A stretch of DNA of 64,000 nt, from positions 248,001 through 312,000 of the forward strand of contig JADJPL010000005.1 in NCBI GenBank assembly GCA_016713275.1. Reading direction: 5' to 3'. Below are positions 36,613 to 44,132 of the stretch, piece after piece. Below the pieces are notes generated by a model. The model was not told the origin of the DNA. It saw nothing but the letters and a program-made list of their open reading frames with translations, and ran no database searches. The translations under genes and the position numbers were made by a program. Source of the DNA: Haliscomenobacter sp. Lineage in GTDB: Bacteria; Bacteroidota; Bacteroidia; Chitinophagales; Saprospiraceae. Every line of letters begins with the position of its first letter. Positions within the stretch are counted from its first letter, which is position 1.

Positions 36613-39420
36613 ATGAAACCTATACCTATTTTTTTCTTCGCCTTTGCGAATGAGGAAGGCCGCTTCCTCGAATTACTGAAGCAGGAAAGCAGCGCGGTCT
36701 ACAATGCGTTGTACCCTGTAGAGGAACAAGGCCGTCTGTTGATTGCCCGGGAAGAAAGCCTCAGCTCGGATGAGTTGTTCCTTGCTTTCCGCAGGTATAA
36801 AGACCGGATGTTCATTTTCCACTTCGCGGGCCACGCCGGCAGCGATGTGCTCGGACTGGAAGATCTGGAGGCGAACGCAAGCCATGTGGCCGATCTGCTG
36901 GCCGAACAAAAAGACAGCCTCAAACTGGTCTTCCTCAACGGGTGCGCAACCCTCAACCAGGTCGCCCGCTTGCAGGAGTTGGGAATTAAGGCCGTCATCG
37001 CTACCTCGCGGCCGGTAGAAGACGACAAAGCCCAATTTTTCGCAGAAGAATTTTATAAAAACCTCGCTACCGGTAATTTCACCCTGAAAGAATCCTTCCT
37101 TCAGGCGAAAACAGCCGTTGCGATCAAACACCAGCAGCCAGCCAACCTCTTCCGGGGCATTGTCAAGCCCAGGCCTCAATCCAGCGAGTTCGCCTGGGGG
37201 CTTTATGCCGCTGCCGACGCCGACCTCAACTGGAAGATCACCGACCCATTCCTCCCTGTAGGCGAATTGCGCAAAGCCTCCCAGGAACGGCTCGACGAAC
37301 TCCGCGAAGGTCCTTTCCGCTACCTCAAAATTGAAGATGCCCTCCTGAAGGAATCAAAAACCGAGACCTTAACGGTTAACGAACAGCTCATCCCGATCAA
37401 CGTGCTTTCGGACGGCGCCTTTATCCCGCTGGAAGAAAGTGTGGAAAGGCTTTGGCAGGAAGAAACCATGCATACGTTGCTCATCGGTAAAGGCGGAATG
37501 GGAAAAACGGTTTCCCTTGTCCATTTGTGGGAGCATTACCTCAAGCATGCCGATCAGTTCGGCGCCATCCCGCTGTACCTTTCCGTCGATGAGATCAACG
37601 ATTGGAACGAGTCGAAGAAAAACCGGTTCCTCGAAGACCAGTTGCGCATGTATTATCAGGTAGAAGACCTGGACGATTTCCTGGGGCAGGAACCGGCCGG
37701 AGGCCCGCCAAACGTTATCCTCCTCCTCGACAGCATCAACTACGTAAACCCTGAAAAAATGGCCATCCTGGCCCAGGAGCTTTTGGCGCTTTCGGACAGC
37801 AACCAATACCCCAACCTCCAAATTCTACTTACCGCACAGGAAGACATCCGGGCTAAGGACGAAAAAGGCCACTGGTCTGCCGCGTTCCACCTGCTCGAGC
37901 TTCAGCCCCTGACCGATGAACAGATCCGGAACTACCTGAACGACGGCCGCCCCCTCAGCCAGGAATTGCTGGTACTCCTCCGGAATCCGATGATGTTGTC
38001 GATTTTCAAAGCCAGCACCCAGGTCGAGTCCCAGCAAGCAGCCAAGAGCCCGTTCAAAAAAGACATCACGCGGGTTGGCGAACTGCTCTATAATGTGGAG
38101 GTCATGGCCCGGCTTTCCATTCGGGAAAAGAACGAGAAGAACCCAAGAGAGTTAATCTTCCAGCGGTTTATTCTCGAGCATTTGCTCCCTTATATCGGTT
38201 GGACGATGTACCAGGCCGGCGCCGCCATGATCCACCGCAAAGAAAACAGCATTCTGAACCTTCGAACCACGCTGCATAAAGCGCTCCAGGAGCTGCTGAC
38301 CGACGATTTTTTCGACGCGTTCGACCGGGAATACGACCGCTACCTCGATGAAAGACGGTTCGATCTGCCGTCCCGGCATTTATTCAATCAGGTCGTCCGC
38401 GAAGTGTGCGTGGAAAAATTGATTGTTCTGGTCGAGGAAACCGAAGGATTTCGTTTTCTGCACAACCTGTTCCGCGATTATTCTGCAGCCCGGCACGTCC
38501 TCAACCAGATCGACCTTGCCCTTGCCCAGGGCAAAATGCCGCCCACGCTGCGTAATGCGCCGCTCGACGATTCCCTCTGCCGCATGATCGGGCAAATCGA
38601 GGGCGAGCACCGGTTTAACCCTTCCGGACAGAAAATCCATCCTTCCTGGCTGTTGGTTCAGGAAAAACCCAACCGCATCGCCCGGATGCTCGACCTCTGC
38701 CGGGGAAATTTCCGGGAGCAGGAAGTCGGTCAAACCGTTCGCAACCTCCTGCGCATTATGGCCCTCAACCGGGAAGAACTGGCGGGCGCCGACCTCCAGT
38801 TGCTCGATCTGCGCAAGGTAGACCTATCCGGGATTCCTCTGACCCGTTGGGACAAAAAACGGATCTCTGCCAATTTCTTTGGGGCACGGATCAGCCGCAA
38901 AACCCTGGTCCAGGAAACGGAGCAATTCAGAAAACATTTCTCCTGTATCCATCCAGATCTGAACCGGGTGCTTTTTGCTTCCAAAAACGGAGAGCTTCTG
39001 GAATGGGACATCGAAACCCTTACGTGCATCCAATCCGCTTCCTGTGGATACAAGCTTAAAGATGTCCGCTACAAAGCCGATGGCAAAAACCTGCTGCTGT
39101 TTACAGAGGAATCCGTGCTGGAATATAACCTGTATACAAAAAACCTGATCCAAATCCTGCCGCTGGAAACCTATACCCAGGATCTGGCCGCAGAAAAAAA
39201 TCCGATCCTCCCGGAAAAAGACATGAAAAAAATCAGCCGCATCCGAAACAGACCGCTGATGTATGTCCAGGGGTGTTCGCTCCTCCACCTGCACCCTTCC
39301 AGCCAGTTGGCAGAGGAGGATTTCCAGCTGCTTAGGAGGTACGGCGCATTGTTTAATGAAAAAGACGAAACGCTTTGGGCGAAGCTGGTTGAAAAATATT
39401 TTTTATCCGGCGCATTATAA
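36613..39420 (+). CDS. CHAT-NACHT protein (caspase-like protease domain fused to STAND NTPase)
   Basis: A 935-aa multidomain protein. Residues about 1-205 form a CHAT caspase-like domain with the likely catalytic His74 in FAGHA and Cys111 in LNGCAT. Residues about 275-640 form a NACHT ATPase with Walker A GKGGMGKT (292-299), Walker B VILLLDSIN (368-376), and the C-terminal motif FRFLHNLFRDYSAARHV typical of NACHT proteins. A short pentapeptide-like stretch (LAGADLQLLDLRKVDLSG) and WD-like blades (LLEWDIETLTCIQ) end it; this sensor region is degenerate. NACHT/STAND proteins with effector domains are known anti-phage or signalling proteins; CHAT domains act as proteases in some of them. The specific role here is inferred. 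A membrane microprotein gene follows 48 bases later. Confidence 0.85.
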   Translation: MKPIPIFFFAFANEEGRFLELLKQESSAVYNALYPVEEQGRLLIAREESLSSDELFLAFRRYKDRMFIFHFAGHAGSDVLGLEDLEANASHVADLLAEQKDSLKLVFLNGCATLNQVARLQELGIKAVIATSRPVEDDKAQFFAEEFYKNLATGNFTLKESFLQAKTAVAIKHQQPANLFRGIVKPRPQSSEFAWGLYAAADADLNWKITDPFLPVGELRKASQERLDELREGPFRYLKIEDALLKESKTETLTVNEQLIPINVLSDGAFIPLEESVERLWQEETMHTLLIGKGGMGKTVSLVHLWEHYLKHADQFGAIPLYLSVDEINDWNESKKNRFLEDQLRMYYQVEDLDDFLGQEPAGGPPNVILLLDSINYVNPEKMAILAQELLALSDSNQYPNLQILLTAQEDIRAKDEKGHWSAAFHLLELQPLTDEQIRNYLNDGRPLSQELLVLLRNPMMLSIFKASTQVESQQAAKSPFKKDITRVGELLYNVEVMARLSIREKNEKNPRELIFQRFILEHLLPYIGWTMYQAGAAMIHRKENSILNLRTTLHKALQELLTDDFFDAFDREYDRYLDERRFDLPSRHLFNQVVREVCVEKLIVLVEETEGFRFLHNLFRDYSAARHVLNQIDLALAQGKMPPTLRNAPLDDSLCRMIGQIEGEHRFNPSGQKIHPSWLLVQEKPNRIARMLDLCRGNFREQEVGQTVRNLLRIMALNREELAGADLQLLDLRKVDLSGIPLTRWDKKRISANFFGARISRKTLVQETEQFRKHFSCIHPDLNRVLFASKNGELLEWDIETLTCIQSASCGYKLKDVRYKADGKNLLLFTEESVLEYNLYTKNLIQILPLETYTQDLAAEKNPILPEKDMKKISRIRNRPLMYVQGCSLLHLHPSSQLAEEDFQLLRRYGALFNEKDETLWAKLVEKYFLSGAL

Positions 39421-39468
39421 AAACAAAAGTTTGCAACCTTCCGGTATATTTGGTCAAAAATTCCCTTT

Positions 39469-39621
39469 ATGACCACTTCTGCGTTGATCATGTTCGTTTC
39501 GGCCAACGTCATCGTTACCGCCTTCACCATCTATTACTTTTGGAAGGTGTTGGTAACTCCAATCGCCAGCGAAGAAGAAGAGCAACCCATTCCGGATATT
39601 AAATCCTACGACGTTTCCTGA
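39469..39621 (+). CDS. 50-residue membrane microprotein with acidic tail
   Basis: The ATG at 39469 opens a 50-aa protein: MTTSALIMFVSANVIVTAF begins one transmembrane helix (to about residue 28), followed by a VTP turn and an acidic tail EEEEQPIPDI ending KSYDVS. It lies 48 bases after the CHAT-NACHT stop on the same strand and overlaps the end of the convergent decarboxylase gene by 16 bases. Small helices of this kind accompany some sodium symporters, but none is adjacent. It could instead belong to the CHAT-NACHT locus. Real coding is likely, not certain. Confidence 0.55.
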   Translation: MTTSALIMFVSANVIVTAFTIYYFWKVLVTPIASEEEEQPIPDIKSYDVS

Positions 39622-41051
39622 GTCCTGCGGAGCGCTTTAGCCTCCAAATCCAGCGCCATATCCTCCAGATCGCCGATCCGGGTGAACGGGTTGGTCAGGG
39701 TGACCCTTAGATAGGTTTTTCCCCTTAGCTGGGTTTTTACAATATAAAACCGGCCTTCTTCGAGCAGTTCCTGGCGAATACGTTCATTTAGCGCGTTGGT
39801 CTGCGTCTCGTCCAGGCCCGGGAGGGTTACGCGAAAGCACAAAATGTTACAGGCAGGGCGGGCGGCGAGTTGCCAACCCGGGCGCGCGTCCAGCCAATCG
39901 GCAAAGGAGGCGCACAAGTCGTTTACGGTGGTGATGTACTCGTCAAAAACAGCTTCCCCATAGGTTTGAAGAAGGATAAAGGCCCGAAGGCTGAGCATGG
40001 TTTTGGTCGTCTCGAACGTGCGTTTTGCCAGGTTGTACCAGTCTTGATCCCCTTCCTGGTTCAGCAGATAAACTGCTTTTTGCGCAAACGTCCGAAAACT
40101 GTTTCTGCCCTGCTTGAATATCAGCGCGGTAGTGATCGTGGGGGAAAGCAGCATTTTGTGAAAATCCATCACCACACTGTCCGCAAGCTCAAGTCCTTTC
40201 ACTAAATGCCTGTACTTTTCTGCGTAGATAGTCGCCGCGCCATGGGCGCCATCGACATGGAACCAAATCCCGTGCATGGCTGCAAACCGGCCGATCGCCT
40301 CCAGGTCGTCAAAGGATCCGGTGGAGGTTGAACACGCCGACCCCACCACGGCAATGACTTCTTTCCCCTCTGCGACAGCCTGTTGGTACAGCGGCTCCAG
40401 TAGTTCGGTGCGCATCCGGAAGGCATCATCGGAAGGCACCTTGATAATCCCGGCTTCTCCCCAGCCCATGATGCGAACCGCGCGGTCGACGCAATAATGG
40501 GCTTCTTCCGATACCAGAAGCGCAAGCTGACTCGTATTCCCCTCCGTCCAGACCGGTTGGCGGGCGGTCGCGCTGCGAGCGGTCAATAAGGCGGTCAGAT
40601 TAGCAAGGCTGCCTCCGGACGTAAGAACGCCATCTGCCTCCGGGCCAAAGCCCATTTTCCCGGCGACCGATTTCACCACCGCCCGTTCCATGGCGGTGCC
40701 GGGTATGCCCATTTCATAAACGCCCATGCCATTGTTCAGCAGATCGTTCAACACCCCGCCCAAAGCTGCTACCGGGGCAGCCGGGCTCACCTGGTGCCCC
40801 ATATACCGGGGATGGTGCAGTTTGATGCTCTCCTCCATTACCTGCCGGAATAATTGACCCGGCTCCTGGCCAGTATCATTCAAACGTGCAGCCCACCGTT
40901 CTTCGGCCGTCTCAGGTTCTATCCATGGGATAACCCTGTCCGGCTGGCGGCTTAATGCGTTGTCGAGATAATCCGCCAGCAGGTCGATCAAGGCGTGGCC
41001 TTGCCGGCGAAAGTTTTCCGGATCGTATACGTTCTTGAGTAAATCCCCCAT
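39606..41051 (-). CDS. PLP-dependent (aromatic amino acid type) decarboxylase
   Basis: A 481-aa group II pyridoxal decarboxylase. Motifs are the substrate/PLP-binding His region EAHYCVDRAVRIMG, VGSACSTSTGSFDDL, HVDGAHGAATIYAEKY (Asp and His), and the PLP lysine in DFHKMLLSP. The family includes aromatic-L-amino-acid and 2,4-diaminobutyrate decarboxylases; the exact substrate is open. The N-terminal YDPENFRRQGHALIDLLADYLDNA is typical. It is convergent with the CHAT-NACHT locus. Confidence 0.9.
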   Translation of the reverse strand: MGDLLKNVYDPENFRRQGHALIDLLADYLDNALSRQPDRVIPWIEPETAEERWAARLNDTGQEPGQLFRQVMEESIKLHHPRYMGHQVSPAAPVAALGGVLNDLLNNGMGVYEMGIPGTAMERAVVKSVAGKMGFGPEADGVLTSGGSLANLTALLTARSATARQPVWTEGNTSQLALLVSEEAHYCVDRAVRIMGWGEAGIIKVPSDDAFRMRTELLEPLYQQAVAEGKEVIAVVGSACSTSTGSFDDLEAIGRFAAMHGIWFHVDGAHGAATIYAEKYRHLVKGLELADSVVMDFHKMLLSPTITTALIFKQGRNSFRTFAQKAVYLLNQEGDQDWYNLAKRTFETTKTMLSLRAFILLQTYGEAVFDEYITTVNDLCASFADWLDARPGWQLAARPACNILCFRVTLPGLDETQTNALNERIRQELLEEGRFYIVKTQLRGKTYLRVTLTNPFTRIGDLEDMALDLEAKALRRTQETS

Positions 41052-41194
41052 ACACTCTGGTTTAAGCGCGAAAAATAAGAGTAAAAAACAGGAGAGAAGG
41101 CATTTTCATGCACAACTATTACGAAAATGTATTGTTATTAAATAGAGATACTTTTATCCCAAAAAAAACTTAACTTTATTTAAAATCATGGAAA

Positions 41195-41748
41195 AATGCT
41201 TCAGGGGGTATCCAGGAGAAAAATCAGTGCCGCAGACTACGTCCGGATGGGACAAGCGGCCTTTTACCTGAACATGGCGTTGAATTGATCGAAGGAGAAA
41301 TTTTCGACATGAGTCCTGTTGGAAGCAAGCATTTTCATGCGTAAACACCTTACTGGAACTGTTAATAGAACAGCTAGGCCGGAAAGTGATCGTCAGCGTT
41401 CAAAACCCAGTCCAGTTAAACCAATTTTCCCAACCGGAGCCGGATATTGCCATCCTGCTGAGATCGCCAGATCGTTATTCCAGCCAATTACCCGGCCCTT
41501 CTGATGTGTTATTGATTATTGAAGTAGCAGACTCTACCCTGAAATTTGATAAAGAAGTCAAATTGCCCTTGTATGCCGCTGCAGGCATACCAGAGTATTG
41601 GATTATTAACCTCGAAAGTCAGGAAATCGAATCTTACTGGAACCCGGAGGAAAAATCCTATAAGAATCAACAAATTACCAAAGCAGGGGAAAGAATCCTA
41701 TCCAACGTGCTGGGTATTGGGATATGGCACAAAGAAATTTTCGAATGA
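41195..41748 (+). CDS. Uma2-family (DUF820) endonuclease-like protein, two frameshifts
   Basis: A Uma2/DUF820 restriction-endonuclease-fold protein of about 185 aa. The start (MLQGVSRRKISAADYVRMGQA, ATG 41195) breaks frame near 41256, continues as LLPEHGVELIEGEIFDMSPVG, breaks again near 41338, and resumes VNTLLELLIEQLGRKVIVSV. The PD-(D/E)xK-like core reads QPEPDIAILL and VLLIIEVADSTLKFDKEVKLPLYA. Each break is cured by one added base. Uma2 proteins have uncertain roles and occur in many copies in some bacteria. I annotate a single gene, possibly intact in reality. Confidence 0.75.
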
Positions 41749-41819
41749 CCCATTTCAGATTTTACTGGTGCGCCTCTCCGCATTCTCCCCTTTTTTCCTG
41801 TTAACTTAACCAAAACACC

Positions 41820-43304
41820 ATGACCTTTCAAGAATATCGCAGCTATGATGCCCTTGGGCTGGCGGAACTCGTGCGCAAGGGCGATGTCCAGGCAATTGAA
41901 CTGCTGGACATCGCAATCCAACGCGCCGAAGCGATCAACCCTAAGATCAACGCATTGGTCCTTTCGCTTTACGACATGGGCAAAAAAATGGCCGGCCGCA
42001 TCGACAAGCAGGCCCCTTTTGCCGGGACGCCTTATCTGATCAAAGACTTGGGGCTCGAATTGGCAGGGACCCGGCTTACCTATGGCAGTAAAGCCTACGC
42101 TGGCCAGATTTCCGAAACCACCAGTTACCTGTTGCAGAAAGCTGAAAAAGCCGGGCTGGTGTTCATGGCTAAAACCAATACGCCCGAATTGGGGCTTACC
42201 CCCTTCACCGAACCCAAGGCTTTCGGGCCTACCCGCAACCCCTGGAATACCTCCCGAAGCGCCGGAGGGTCCAGCGGCGGGTCCGCGGCAGCGGTGGCGG
42301 CTGGCATAAGTCCTATCGCCTCAGCCAGCGACGGCGGGGGCTCCATTCGCATTCCTGCCGCCAACTGCGGCCTGTTCGGCTTCATGCCCAGCAGAGGCCG
42401 CATGAGCCTGGGGCCCGCCCATGGAGAAATGTGGATGGGGGCAGTGCGCGAGCATTGCGTAACGCGCAGCGTCCGCGACAGCGCCGCCATGCTGGACATC
42501 CTGAACGGGTATATGCCGGGCGATCCGTATGGCGCCCCCTCCCCTATCGTTTCCTATCAGGTGGAAGCCAAAACCGAGCCCGGCAAACTGCGCATTGCCG
42601 TCTCGACCAGTCATGTGCTCGGTCAGTCGGTCGACCCGGAATGCTTGAAAGCCGTGAACCAGACCGCCCAGTTGCTGCACCAGCTAGGTCATGAAATCGT
42701 CGAGCTCAAAGATCCTCCTTACCGAAAGGAAGACCTGACGGAACTGTTTCTCACCATGGTGGCGGGCGAAGCGGCTGCGTCGCTTCGCGAGATGGAAGAC
42801 CATCTGGGCAGAAAGCTGAAGCCATCTGATGTAGAAGGCACGAATTTCGCTATCGGGCTTTTGGGAAAAAGCTTCACCGCTGCTGAATTTGCTTACCAGA
42901 TCCGGCGTTGGAACGATCTAAGCCGGCGCATGGCAGCCTTCCACGAAAAATATGATCTACTTCTAAGTCCCGTCGTCTCTATGCCTCCATTCCCGATTGG
43001 CGCCCTGCAGCAAAAAGGCGCCGAAGCGGCGCTGGTCCAATTCGTCAATGCCTTCAGGATGAAACGGCTGGTTCGCGCCAGTATCGATAAACTGGCAGAG
43101 GAAACCTTTTCCTACATCCCCTTCACCCCAATCGCCAATATGACTGGGCAACCTTCCATGTCGGTTCCGCTGTATTGGACGCCGGATAATCTGCCGGTCG
43201 GGAGCATGTTCACCGCCGCTTATGGAAGGGAAGACCTCCTTTTCCGCTTGGCCGGACAGTTGGAGCAGGCCCAGCCGTGGATGGGAAAAGTGGCTGGTGG
43301 TTGA
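41820..43304 (+). CDS. Amidase signature-family hydrolase
   Basis: A 494-aa amidase. The Ser-cisSer-Lys triad can be placed: Lys in YLIKDLGLELAGT, the first Ser in GGSSGGSAAAVAAG, and the catalytic Ser in DGGGSIRIPAANCGLFG. The family splits carboxylic amides or acts in GatCAB; the length and absence of gatB/gatC nearby favour a general amidase. The C-terminus runs into a GTGGTTA low-complexity tract at the stop codon. Confidence 0.9.
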   Translation: MTFQEYRSYDALGLAELVRKGDVQAIELLDIAIQRAEAINPKINALVLSLYDMGKKMAGRIDKQAPFAGTPYLIKDLGLELAGTRLTYGSKAYAGQISETTSYLLQKAEKAGLVFMAKTNTPELGLTPFTEPKAFGPTRNPWNTSRSAGGSSGGSAAAVAAGISPIASASDGGGSIRIPAANCGLFGFMPSRGRMSLGPAHGEMWMGAVREHCVTRSVRDSAAMLDILNGYMPGDPYGAPSPIVSYQVEAKTEPGKLRIAVSTSHVLGQSVDPECLKAVNQTAQLLHQLGHEIVELKDPPYRKEDLTELFLTMVAGEAAASLREMEDHLGRKLKPSDVEGTNFAIGLLGKSFTAAEFAYQIRRWNDLSRRMAAFHEKYDLLLSPVVSMPPFPIGALQQKGAEAALVQFVNAFRMKRLVRASIDKLAEETFSYIPFTPIANMTGQPSMSVPLYWTPDNLPVGSMFTAAYGREDLLFRLAGQLEQAQPWMGKVAGG

Positions 43305-43333
43305 GTGGCTGGTGGTTAGTGGTTGGTGGTTAG
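43296..43333. repeat. GGTGGTTA-type low-complexity tract after the amidase gene
   Basis: Imperfect GGTGGTT/AGTGGCT repeats begin at the amidase stop codon. They are the complement of the CCACCAA tract at 15.5 kb. A related stretch lies at 43770-43840 next to the end of the giant gene. Confidence 0.75.
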
Positions 43334-43410
43334 GGAGCAGGGATAGGTCTAAGGCTTAAGGCCTAGGGCGTAAGGATGGCTGAGCGCCAGGGGAAGGGAT
43401 ACAGCCCTCT

Positions 43411-43720
43411 GTTCGCTGTAGTCTGAAGACTACAGCTTGGGAAATCTTCAGATTGCCGCATCCTACTATGTTTGCTGTAGTCTTCAGACTACAGCTTGGG
43501 AAATCTTCAGATTGCCGCACGGCAGGAAGCCGCCTATGTTCGCTGTAGTCCTCAGACTACAGCTTGGGAAATCTTCAGATTGCCGCATCCTACTATGTTC
43601 GCTGTAGTCCTCAGACTACAGCTTGGGAAATCTTCAGATTGCCGCATCCTACTATGTTCGCTGTAGTCCTCAGACTACAGCTTGGGAAATCTTCAGATTG
43701 CCGCACGGCAGGAAGCCGCC
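43411..43720. repeat. Array of five two-hairpin modules (CTGTAGTC family)
   Basis: The perfect palindrome CTGTAGTCTTCAGACTACAG or its CCTC/TGAA-loop variant stands at 43416-43435, 43475-43494, 43543-43562, 43602-43621 and 43661-43680. Each is followed by CTTGGGAAATCTTCAGATT, a second, smaller palindrome. Units are 59 or 68 bp long. The order resembles, in reverse orientation, the transposase-linked module at 53.6 kb (GTAGAC hairpin then AATCTTCAGATT). I see no gene between 43305 and 43844. Confidence 0.88.
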
Positions 43721-43726
43721 CAGAAA

Positions 43727-43768
43727 ACCAAACGGGGTTATGGACTTGGTCCATAACCCCGTTTTGGG
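43727..43768. terminator. Bidirectional rho-independent terminator
   Basis: A 16-bp perfect stem (AAACGGGGTTATGGAC, 43730-43745) with a TTG loop pairs with 43749-43764 and is flanked by A and T runs. It lies about 100 bases beyond the end of the giant minus-strand gene. Confidence 0.75.
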
Positions 43769-43844
43769 TGATTAGTGGCTGGTGATTAGTGGCTAGGAAG
43801 GGGCTTAATCCCAACCACTAACCACTAACCACAAATCACTAAAG

Positions 43845-44132
43845 TTACTCCAGTATAATCATCTTCTTCGTCGCTGTGTACTCCCCTGCTTTCAGGGTGT
43901 AACTCAGCACGCCTGTGGCATTCAGGTCGCTTGCCTTCACATTTACCTGGTTGTAGCCTTGCGCAAACTGACCGCGTACAACGCGCAGCGTGCGGCCCGT
44001 TACATCCTGGATCGTAAGCGTCGCTTCACCAGCACCTGGCAGGGTGAAGCCGATCACCGTTTCCCCAGCGAACGGGTTCGGGGTGTTCTGCTTCAGTTCG
44101 AAACCAGCTGCTTCAGGCTTAGTGCGCCAGAG
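43845..44132 (-). CDS. C-terminal T9SS sorting tail of the giant secreted protein (separate frame)
   Basis: About 95 codons that continue the giant gene after a frame break near 44130. They read TKPEAAGFELKQNTPNPFAG, ETVIGFTLPGAGEATLTIQD and end in EYTATKKMIILE. This is a type A T9SS sorting domain: a NPF motif, a beta-sandwich and a basic C-terminal end. It sends the protein to the cell surface. Frame is recovered by removing one base in the CC run near 44120-44130, so it belongs to the same protein as the three segments above. Confidence 0.85.
   Translation of the reverse strand, partial: LWRTKPEAAGFELKQNTPNPFAGETVIGFTLPGAGEATLTIQDVTGRTLRVVRGQFAQGYNQVNVKASDLNATGVLSYTLKAGEYTATKKMIILE

Noticed and set aside
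39606..41051. Decarboxylase as part of the CHAT-NACHT locus
   Set aside because: It is convergent, belongs to ordinary amino-acid metabolism, and there is no reason beyond closeness.
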